The position numbers and the translations under genes were made by a program. Shown in pieces: positions 41,501-53,500 of a DNA stretch of 64,000 bases. Positions within the stretch are counted from its first letter, which is position 1; the number at the start of each line of letters is the position of its first letter. The notes beneath the pieces are model-generated. The model was not told where the DNA came from and searched no databases. It worked only from the letters and a program-made list of their open reading frames with translations. Source of the DNA: Dromaius novaehollandiae (taxonomy: Eukaryota > Chordata > Aves > Casuariiformes > Dromaiidae); NCBI RefSeq assembly GCF_036370855.1, contig NC_088102.1, positions 20,689,001-20,753,000 of the forward strand, in the 5' to 3' direction.

Positions 41501-44500
41501 GAGCTGGGTAAAGTACTGTAAAATCCTCAGTCCTGGGGCAGACTGTCAGATTCTGCTATAAAAGATGTCAAAAATCAATGGGAAAAACTTTCAGGGAATA
41601 AATGTTATAGACAATGGTATGTACAATATAATCTTTCCATTGGGACAACAATATACTTCACCTCTATGGAATTAAATTTCCAGAAAGTGTCCAATCTCCT
41701 GTTGATATTTTAGTCCACTGCAGTTTCACCAAACACCTTTCATTCCTATTCCTCCTTTACTGAAATGGATAAACAATCATCCCAGTAGTTTAAAATGTCC
41801 AATGATGTTCAGTTTAATCTATTTTTGTCAGATTTTTTTCACCTTCTTCCAGTAATGGATAATCATTTGTAACTTATCACTTAATGTCAAGTCTCAGGTA
41901 CTCTGAACTTTCTAGGCAGTTCAGCTATCTGGCAGGTAGTTCCAGCTATGCTGCTCCATGGACTCAAGCTCTTATTTGATGACTAATTTGGCTAGGACTC
42001 TTCCACATGAAAAATAAACAACTGGGGGAAGGCTATTATAAAGGTCTATAAAAACAGTGGAAAAAAATTCATGATAAGGGATTGATCATTCCCTGACTCC
42101 CAGTACAAGAACTGAGGATAGTAAATGAAGTTAGTAGGTACAACGATTTAAAGAAAAAAGTGATTTCTTAGTTATTATGCAGTTAAGCCGTGGAACTCAC
42201 ACAGGATGCTGAGGACGCTAAAACTTTACAGTGGTTCAGAGGAGGCTGATCAAGTTCACAGATGAGAGATCTACCAGCGGATGCAAGCTATCAGTTGCAC
42301 AAGAAATCCTTGGGCTGCAAACTGCTGGAAGATGGGAGAACAGTGGAGAGAGGTATCGTTCTGTGCTTGCTCTAACATTATAACCTTTGCAGATGACCTT
42401 TGCAGATGCTTTGACCCCTGTCTAAAGCAAGATATTTGGATAGATGCGCCTCTGGTCCAACCCAGTGTGTCTCTTTTTGTGTATGTTGTCACACCTACCT
42501 GGTGTGACACACCTACCACACCAAGGAGTGGTGAGAAGATGTGCTGTAATCCAGTTAAACTAACCACATACAGCAACTAGAATGATGGTAGCTGAAGGCA
42601 GGTCCCAGCAGGACAGAAACAAACATAACAAAGCTCCAAATACCTAGCTGTGATACTGTGCTGAATTTGCAAGCCAATGATTTGGCAGTTTTTCAATAAT
42701 CCAGACAGGAACAACAAAATATTTTTGGAACAGGTTTAGTGAGAATCTTCTCACTTCTCATATTCACATGCTCTTTGCAATATAAGAAAGGCATTGATTT
42801 ATATTTGGTTCTTATATTTTAAGTTATCCTTACAGTGTGGAAGACTACACTGAGTTTTGTCTTAAAGGAAGTCAGAAGGGCGTTTCAGAATCTCTGTACT
42901 CCAGTAAATTCTGTTAACATCAAATCATTAAATATGGGGGCCTATTCATGTTGAGAGGTGAGGGACCTAATTTTCACAGCATTAGAATGTTAGTTTTGCT
43001 TCTGAAAAAAAAAGAGATGAACTGGTATCTTGGCATTTGTAAATACTTCTAGAAAGGATTTTTCTTCTACACATCTTTTAAAGTTTCATTTCTGTACTGA
43101 GATATGACATACTAGTTAGATCCTTAATTTAGCAGAATACTGACAGAAATAACAGAATGAGACTTAACAAAAACTGAAAATGAAATGTATAGATTACTCA
43201 CATTTTTTACGTCATTTTCGTGGTGAAAAATATATTCGAATAATGCCTGTCAAGAGAATATTTAAAATATTGTCAAGTTTGAAGACAAAAATTAATTAAA
43301 ATTATCTTAGAAGAATCCAGGATCTTGATTATGTTAGGCAGAAGTTAAATCTTTATGATAGCAATCACATTTACAATCACAGTTGCTGAAATTTTTATTT
43401 AATTATGACTCGAATAGAAAAAAAAAACTATAGATGTTCTATACTGTCATTAAAGGAAAGCTCTAATCTTTGGGCCTTAAAGTCATTTTAGAAAAAAAGG
43501 TAGCTATAATTTGAAAGTGATTGAACATTTGAAATCCCAGTATCATTTTTGTGACTTAACCGTAAAATCAACAAGTCATCTAACAAAGACTTTTTGCAAT
43601 GCATATTTAGGTGCTTAAAGTAGTTCAAAATCTAGTTAACCTAAAAACAGACTTATTAAGAATGTAGCTGAGCAAATTTTTGTCATCCAGGGGAAAAAAA
43701 TTCTTTAAACCCTTACAGAACTTTGGAATCTGCAACTTCCTTTTTGCCCATAAATAAGAAATGCTAATACCATACTTTTAAAACTTGGTGCTCAGACACA
43801 CCATCATAACATCAAAGCTTAAAGAGTTACGCATATCAGCTGAGCTATGGTAACTGTTCATAAGCATGTTCTTAGTCCGCAATAATTGCAAGGCAATTAT
43901 GCATCATAAAATATAAACTTCCCTAGCCAAAAAACTGTCACATAAAGAAATAATGAAAGAATGAACTAGCAATCCTCCAAAGGCTTTCCATGACTCTTCT
44001 GCTAGCTTTTCTTAGGCAAAATTATTAAAAGATTAACCTTAAGGAAACTAGAGAATTGCTGATGAATTGTCACGTCTGATGAGGAAAGTAAATCTCAACC
44101 TACTTTTCTTCTACTTTTGTTCTGAAAAGGATCTGAACAGACAACCAAAAGACAGTAAAGAATGATTAGCAAAAATATATTTATGGGGAGATTAGAATAG
44201 ACAGAAGATTATTAAAAATGAAAATAATAAAAGAAGAGAAAATAAAGAAGTGGTGAAACATCTCCTCTTCTAGTTCAATAACAAGGAAGCATTCAATAAA
44301 AGCAAGCAAATCTAAAAGTGATAAAAAGGACGTTTTTTGGATGGCTGGTATGAGAAATTTACTGCCAGTATCTATAGACCCTGACCTTCAAACTGATTTA
44401 AATGAGTGGACATTCACTTGGATAAAAATATCTAGATTTATCTGAGTAACTCTATGAAAAATCCACAAGCTGAAAAAGATAAAACTTCCTGTTTCATGGC

Positions 44501-47500
44501 ATAAACCAATTGCTACCTGAGATTTAAGAGAGGCTCTCTCTAGGGACAGATGATATCTCAGATGTCTACTGTGAGGCTTCCTGCACTAGTCCTGCACCTG
44601 GCCAGCCAGACATAAGTCACTTGCAAACTTATTTAGCCCATTCTTGTACACTTAAACACACAGGAAGACTTAGTCATGCAATTAAAAATAACATAATGTA
44701 CTTTAAAGACAGATGCGATAAGTACCCTTTGTAGACGCATAAGGAAGAGGTGAGTAGGAGGAGCACATACCGACATGAATAAACAGGCTACTTATGTGAA
44801 CTCAATAGTTGCAGGATTTATCATCTCCTTGCACCTGGGAAAGGTGATAGCTCAAAGAATTTTAAAACATTAATCAATGACTTAGCATGAAATGCACCCT
44901 GCAGTCTAACCTCCTGCTTTGGCTTTAGCCTTAATGCTCTCTTGTTTAAAAAAAAGTCACAAATCCATGTAGCTCCAACTTTAAACTTAGATTTTGCATT
45001 CTGTGTGAAACATTAATGTCATAATGCATTAGCTTCATAATACTGACAAGTGCACTTGCTGTCTACAGATGTTACCGGGAGGACTGTTGCTTTATATTTT
45101 TTGGCTTAAGCTTCTTTTCACACAAAACTGAAAAAAGACAGAGCTACTCTACCTTGGCAAAAGCTAATTAAAAAAAAATTGTTAAAAATGTGTGTTGCAT
45201 GCCTGAGAGCTGTCACTGAGAATAAATATTTCATCTGACAGCTAACCTATCTACTTAGTGTATAGAGTTACCTAACAGTCAAAAGCCAGCTGTCTTTAAA
45301 CAGATGAACTAATAAAGCCTTTCTTATGGATGTCTCGTGTGTTCCTTAATTCTTCCCAGGCTTCTTACATTCTCCTATTTTACTGACTGTGATGGATTTA
45401 GAATGATGTATGTGGTGACTGAGTGGCCAGGACATAACCGGACAAAAGGCATGCATTCTTTTCAGAACTGATAAAGAATTGGCTTGTAACTCTCCTCAGT
45501 GGAGAAGCTCGTTTGCAAGTCTTATCTATCTAGCCAGTGATAAGACATTTAAGGAACACACCATAGCTGAGATCTATTCACCTGTCTAGTTTGGTTAATC
45601 GGCCAAAGGACAGAGACGTAAGTAGTAGGTGGGGCATGCACTGATCACACGAGACCTATTTCCTCAGAAAATCGCATTGAAAAACAATGCCCTAAATCAG
45701 TCTAAATCAGTTTTTTAAAAAAGCAGCTTAAAAAACATAGGAATTTGCTAATCATTTATGAAAAACGATTAACTGCAGTTTTAGGCTGGTGGAGCTGATT
45801 CCCACCAGCAGACTTTCTCAAAATAGACTGAATATATAAAAGTTCTTTCACTTCTAGGTCACGAGCCAATAACTCATGAGAGAAGAGTCCATCTGAAAGT
45901 CCTTTGATACCTTCTGCAAAATGAGTTTTTGGTCTCAGTCCAACAGTTGTTTTTTGTGAACAAAGTACGCACACAAAACATCATTATCCATACAACTGGT
46001 CCCGTTAGGGAAAGATCCAGCTGAAAGGCCACAGAGTGATAGAGCATTACACTACCTTTAGGTCCTCTTCAGTCAGGGCTGAAACCCACAAGTTGGGCAG
46101 AAATACTGATAAACCTACTCTGTTGGTAGACAGCCTCAGTTTCAGTGACTGTCAAAAAAAAACTACAAAAAAAATTCTGAACAAAAAGATTAAATATTTA
46201 TATATAAAAAGAGTATCAACTCATGCCATAAAATCAAAGGGAAAAATCCAAACCATCTGAACATTTTTTAGGCCAGTATTGCCATCTATTTGTATGACAG
46301 AACTACATTTCTGGGCAGTGAGGAGGGTTCTGCTGGGCTTTTTTTTTTTTTTTTTAACTGCCCTTTTTCACTTCTATATGCACAGTTCAAGATTATTTAC
46401 CAATGGAATATTTTATTCTATCCAAATGTTTTTCCCAGTTTATACTTTCAGCATTACCTCTTCAGACATGTTTTCAGTTTCAAGTCTGATAATTACTGCT
46501 TGTGGACAGAACATAAACATGCACTATTTTTCTGAAGTTTACATCACTGGTCATGTCCACAATACCATATATAGTTACACTGGAATGATCCCAGAAAGTT
46601 AGAAATAGATACCAGAATGTCAACCAAAATAATTACATACCTTTGCCAGTTTGGGTTTATGAGCATATTTTGCTAAATTCAGTCGAGATATATTTATGAA
46701 AGGGCCATCTGGATTTGTTAGCATTGAGGCCTGAAGGGAGAAAAAAACTTTTCAGTGGGAAATTCCTTGTATTTTTAATGAAAATTTCCAAAGTATTAGT
46801 AGAAGTATACAAAGAAAAATAGAAATAAAGCATCTGCAAATCCATTGCTATACTGTGAAATAGGGATTTATCTTACAGAATTTCAACTTTTTGGAAAGTC
46901 AGGAATCTAGTCTAAGACAACTGCCTACTCCCATAATAGTCTTTAAAAAAGGTGGGATGAATTATCTTCTGGAGCTACCTTTCTCTTCCCTCTCTCTACT
47001 TACTATAACGTGCCTAAAAAAGTAGCTTGGACTTATTGTTAGATGATTTGAAAATAGGTGGGATACCTAATAAAAAAAAGTCTTCTAGAAAGGTTCAGGG
47101 AGATGAGTTCATACCTAGGAAAGTGAGAAGTCATTAAGACATCACATACTGCCAATAATGTGATGTTAATCTGCATTACATACTCATGCCAGTTGTACTG
47201 TATTAATTTTGCTAATGCAATAGGATAAAACTAGTAAAATTAATTTTCCTTATCTTCTGAAGTGACAGATACTGAGACATTAATAATTGCTTCCTAGTAA
47301 ACTGAAAAACTTGGAGAAGGCTTCGACATGTTTGAGCTGAAATCACGATACAGACTTTTCACGGTCTTCAGTGAATAAAAACTGGTCTCACAGAACTTGC
47401 GATATTGTCTGTATGTATACATAAACAGACCAGCAAACTAATGAGAGGTTACATTTTCAAACCCTACTTCGAAAACACTTTAAACAAGAAATTAAAAATG

Positions 47501-50500
47501 CTGAGCTCCCTCAAGCTTGAGTTTAGATACAGCTTTTAAGTCAACTACAATGTCACTGTGCCATATATTATGGTCAAGAAATCCATCTCTCTAAGAGCAG
47601 AGTCTAAGAAGAGCTTACCGTTCCTAGCCTGGCATATCTCCCAGAAGCACTAGTAATTGGACGAGCTGTGTGAGCTGTTCGAGGTGTTTTTATGGCCTGT
47701 TCCATAGTACCTGGCCGTCCACTTTGCGTGCTGGGTCTCACAAATCCTGTAATAGGTCTTCCTGACTGAGTTACTGGCCTGAAGATGTTAAGCACATTAT
47801 CATCATGTTGAGTAGTATTTATCAATAGAGAGACTTTAAATACCTATATCTGAAGCATGTCATTTTAGATGTTAAATTTAGGATTTGCTCATTTATGTAG
47901 AGCATTTTACAAGTCACTTTTCCTATAAATAAATAATCACATACCTAACAGCTGGGCTGGGACCTCCACCTTGGCTAGTTCCAGGGAGTTTCAAAGATGT
48001 TCCTGGTCCTATAAAATAAGAGCATTGCTCACTTCACATTGAGATACTGCACCCCAGTGCAGGGGACTTTAAAAAGTGTGTCTTTTAATAAACTGCAAGA
48101 GTTGGTTCAGTCTGAGGAGACATAGCACTAGACAAAGAGGACAAGAAAAACAAACTGCACGACACTGTTTTATTGTGGTAAACTGTCAGACTACTATAAG
48201 AAATCTGTCATAATGAACATGAGAAAAAGTAATCCTCTTGGAAGATTATTTTAGTTCTGTTCTTCTCCTCATCCCTCCTCTAGAGATAGCAAGGATGTTG
48301 TGCTCCTTCTTACTTTTCCTCCTCATATGTCCTGTAGATTTTCTATCTGGGATTAAAACACTACCTAAACTTGATTACGTTTCTATTAAGTCATGTAAAA
48401 GTAGAAGTGATAGCTGTGCCTACCTCTTTTATAAAAACTGTAACAGAGAAGCAATTCAGATATATAAACATGGTAAAATCAAGATGCAGAAGAAAAGATG
48501 CATTTTCTATGCAGTTGTCATTGTTATTGGACTACTGTCTGGTCTTGTGGACTAAAACTGAAAAAGGATGTGAACAAATTGGAAAAGGTTCCGAAGAGAG
48601 TTTCAAGACTCATACAAAAATTAAAAGACATACCTCAGAATGAGGAGATAGTTTAGCTTATTAAAAAGAAGATCAATGGGTGAAATTATCACAGTCCTTA
48701 GCTATTTACTTTGGAAATATACCTTTAAAAATAGAGACTTCATATTGAGCATAATATGTACAAGAAGAACCAACAGCTGAAGCTGTAGTTGCTAATTCCC
48801 TCTAGAGATATGGTACACACTCATAAAGCTAACAAATTTAAATAGCATAATAATTTTCTAAAGACTGCAGTGGATTCTCTCTCTCCAGGAAGCTTTTACA
48901 GTTTCTGAAAAACTACATACTAGTTCAAGCACATCCAGTGGATGTGAAGCATGAACAGCGAAGTGTTATCTCAGTGATTCAGTAGCGTAGACTATACTAT
49001 CACACTGACTTTCTTTGGCTTTGAAATCTGTGACATGCCATCCAGAAAGTCACCTCTTTTTCCGTTTAAATATAGTATGAATGTATTTTTTCCAGAATGC
49101 CCTACTTCTCAATAATATTCATCAAATGATTTTTCTTGGCAGATGGTCTCTACCACAGGGGGCATAAAATCAAATAAAAGTATAAGTAATATAGTTATGC
49201 TGTTTTTGAGACAAAAACATGTAATTAGATTATCATAATGTATAAGTGCAACTTGAGTACTGCTTGGCTGTTTTTCATGTGACCAGGCAAGTAATGCCAA
49301 TGGTTTCTTTTTAAATGTAATCAGATACATACAAATATGTGATTGCTGCCTTCTAACCAGATGAGAAAAGCTTTTAATGATTCAAAAAAATTTCTCATAC
49401 TGACTGTACCAGAGAAACAGAGAGAAACAGAAATGATGCCAAAAAATAGTGGAAAATTACTACTGACTGTCCACTTAGAATGTGACTGAGGAATCTGAAG
49501 AGAGCTGCATTCAAGAAACAACAGGGCTGAAGAAGCACTCTGGGAAGGGATTGTACAGAAGACAGCAAAAGCCCTTTACAAAATGTTTGTGGGAATGGTG
49601 CAAAAGAGTGATGTTGGATTTGGGCCAGACAGTTGCCTACGGTACAGTATAAGGATGGGATTCACAGCACATCAAGAGGATATACTTCTCTAGCTTCTCA
49701 TAGAGACCAAGGAGGGTTAAAAGAAATCTATGCACTGATGGAAAAGAGCTAATGAGTATAAAGATGTTAAGGAAAAGCTGACAAAACACTGTCTGAACTC
49801 CTGGCTAACAGTCTGAAGCACTACATCATGTTCTTGTGGTATATCTCAACTTTACCATGCAACATGAAAACAATCTAAAACTCTTGTTGCAACAATAACT
49901 AAAAGGCTGTCAGTTCAGTGCATATTGTTTTACCCTAGATGACAATAATGGCTCGAAGAGCTCCTGTTGCTTCAATGCGTTTAAGTGAAAGTTGTTCTTA
50001 CGTGCAACTTGAGCAATAGCATTTTCATCAAGCATCATCTCTGCAATTCCTTCCTGATCCACTTCGATTTCATCCACATACACCATTTCTGTCAAAGCTC
50101 GTGTTTTTAGGCTCCAAGCAGCCTGAATAAGGATAAAGCAAAAAGACAAATATCTTTAAGAGACCCAATTAAATAATCTAATTAGCATTTTTGCCCTTTT
50201 TCTTCTCTCTCTCTTTTTTTTAATTATTACCTTCACAGTTTTAATAGGTTTGGGTAAGGTACTGATTTAAACAACTGCGTATATCTAAACAAATGCTATA
50301 GGTAGACATAATGCTACTTTTAAAATCAGAGTTGCCTGACATGCAGGTAACAAAAGCAGCCTGAGGCATGGCCCCAATGTGCACATTTGAAAAAGCACAC
50401 TGGGAAAACATCTATCCAAGTAGACCCTGTAGGCTCATGCATGGTTTACCCTGTCAGTCAAGGCAGTGTGCTGGCAGTTCCCTGCCTGTCTCACCACCCA

Positions 50501-53500
50501 GCTGTCTGACAGAAGTGGAAAGGGGTTGTGCAGCAGACTTAAGATAGCTCTTTCAGAACAGGACAGATATAGTCACTGAGTTTGGAGGACAAAATTTCAC
50601 ACCTCATGAAAAGTTACAACTGATTTAGGTCACGGGCAACTGTTCGAGGTCTTGTGCTTTTGAAGACATCCCCAGCCATGACTGTCATTCAAAAACAGGT
50701 GACAGACACCTTATGCAAACTGGGATGGGAGAAGAGAGGTTAAGTAAAACCACTGTAATGCAAAGTAATGCCCTTCCCAAGCAGTAGGGAAAGAAAGAAA
50801 ATCTTACAATCAACAGTTGAAGGTATTAGCTACAGCATTATCAAATATCCACAATGGATAGTCTTTAAAAAGATAATCTAAAATTCCTTGCTTCAAAGAA
50901 TCAGCTGTAAAAATGTGTAAATGTATAGATGAAGCACCTCTAGCAGACTGCGAGATTACTGAAGTACTTGTTGGTGAACTGAACTGACAAATGGCTAAAG
51001 TAAATGTCTTGGAGGATTAAGAGAGCAGTGTTGAAAGGCTAGCATAATCCTACACTATGTGACAAGCTTGCACACTATATAGACACCAAATCAATGGGGA
51101 GGAAAAAAAAGCAGTAGTCATAGAGAAGTCCCAACAGACTAAGTGCAGATGCAACTACTTTATTGATAACTTAATAGCCCTGTAATGTACTCATAAAGCT
51201 GGCATGATAAAGAGAGCCACAAAATCAATCACTGAACTTCTTTCAGATATTGAACAGATCACCACAAATTTTCCAGAATAAAACTCATTATCAAAATAAT
51301 CAGATTTGTTTCTTTTCTGACATGTGCTACAGCAGTCCAGTGGAAAAGCATGTTCAATATTTGCTAAGAAGACATTTCAAATGGGAGACAGAATGATGCT
51401 ACTCTTAATGGAAGTAAAGGTCAAACACAGAAAAACGTTTGTTCATTAAATAAGAGGCACAAGAAGATCTGGACTTCAGACTTTTCATTAACATAAGTCA
51501 TCACTTCATAGGGACATTTCTCATTCATCGGTTTTTAAACCGTATCTTCCACTACACTTACCTCATACAATATCTCTATACAATTTTATAACTGTCTACC
51601 AAAAAGCAAGTTTGCCTAAAAATGAGGAAAGATATTACTCTATGCTTTAAAAATGATTTCCAAGCAGAAATATAGGAGGAATTTAGCCATCCAGTTCATT
51701 CAGAATTAGACATCTTTGTTTAAGTAACAGGAGAAAGGAACAGGGCAGGATGATTTGAATCTAGGCCAGACAGACATAATCCAGACCTGCTTTATCATCT
51801 TTTAGTTTCTTCTTATGTAGTTAGGTGACAACCTTTAATTAGCATTGAGATATTACAGTCAAATGTTCACCATCCTTAAATGATTTTCATCACTCTATGT
51901 AAGTATTTAGTTTGCTGAATTTCTTAACACCCTGAATGTACTCTCTTTTTTTTTTAAATATATTTTTTACTGACATGTGCCTGAAGTTAACACACTCATT
52001 GTCTATATCGGGAATATGCTGAAATTAGAGATCTCAGTAGCCAAACACAGGCTAATTTCCTAGTGGAAATAAGAGAAGCTGCCCATAGTAACATTCCTTT
52101 TCTGGGAATTGCAGTTTCTCCGCTACTTGCTAAAATTGGGGCCAGGTCTTAACATAGATATAGGTAAATTGCTGTGATTTTTCCCATAACAAACATCAGA
52201 GAACCTGATGTTTTTAAAAGCAATATGCCTCTTTGTCATTATCAGACACATATCTGTCATAAAAAATAGGTTCCTTTAGCTGCTCTTCCAGTTTTAAGTT
52301 CCTAGTTTGTGACTTAACAGGCAACAATAACCTTAAATATCGCATACTATTCCTTAATTAAATATCAGTCTGTAGATTAAAGTACTGCTTGTGGAAACGT
52401 TTTTATAGGTCTTCTGATCAAAACAGAAAGAGAGAAAAATGTCAAATGTTACTTAAGCTATAGATAGATAACAAAAAGACAATTCAAAACTCTTATCTAC
52501 TAGTTACAGGACCCATAAGAAACAAGACTATAATTTCTATGTATTAAATTAAATGAAACATGAAACAGAGCCCTAAGAGCATCAAGGTTGTTGTATCTGA
52601 AATACTCGTTGACTTTTTCCTAATCTCATCAGCAGATGAAGGTCATTCAGTTCATGATAGATTCAATTTAGCTTTTAAAAGGCACTGAGCTACTGCTGAA
52701 CTGCTGAATAAAACTAAAGGAAACATGTAAGAAAGAAATAAACTTTTAGTAAATATTAAAGCTGCCAATTTTAAAAAAACTTTATCAGAAACAAATTTAC
52801 GGTATTAAGGATTTAACATACAAAACAAGGTATTATTCAGTGTATTAGAAACTCTTCCTAATTATTTCATTTAGTATTTGTATTTATGGAAAGGATTTTA
52901 CCTGAAACACAGTGTATTCAGATTCAGGCTCCTGAAAAGAGAGGAGATATAAATTAAGAAATGTAAATACCAAACAATAAAAAGAACAAAAAAGAAACAG
53001 AATTATAAAATTAAATCAAAATACTCTGTGACTTCTTGTACAAGCACTCCCTCTGTGGCACAAATATCCAAATCTCCACCATTTTATTGCATTATCTCAC
53101 TTTACACATCTGAGCTAAGCAATGTTTTACAGAATGAAGGCATATTTATTAAAAGTATTTTTTCGGATAGCATTTGCTTTCTTGCTTCTGCTGGATCATG
53201 TTGGCCAAATCTCAGATTAACATGAGAAGATGCTTAAACTGAAAAACTGTCCATTTTAATAACCAAATATGAAACACTTGGAAGATGACAGTAAATCTCA
53301 AAAGATAACTAGATTCTTAGGCCATGGGCTTTAGAATCCCTACATAAAAAATTATATCTTTGTGCACTTTTGTTAGTTGCTGATAGTATTCGCACTGACA
53401 TCAATGAAGTACATAAAAGAAAATTTCTGTGCATATTAAAGTTTTTCGTATTTTTATGATGGAAATGATGCATTTATTGCATTCCAGACAGTATTGCTGC

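Larger units (their letters stand above)
35595..43201 (-). other. TTC8: TTC8 intron 6
   Basis: A 7.6-kb intron. It contains a degraded LINE-like repeat at about 42090-42490, a T-box-like palindrome at 42487-42509, a perfect 25-bp tandem duplication at 41406-41455, and several A- or T-runs (for example near 38230). The rest is AT-rich and unremarkable. Confidence 0.85.

Noticed and set aside
48238..48555. 105-codon plus-strand open frame
   Set aside because: AT-rich and without a recognisable domain, it runs into the old LINE relic inside a TTC8 intron.
49910..50001. Continuation of the exon 2 frame (KNNFHLNALK...)
   Set aside because: It is intronic. The protein resumes correctly with RPGTSLKLPG in exon 3 after the GTAAGA donor.
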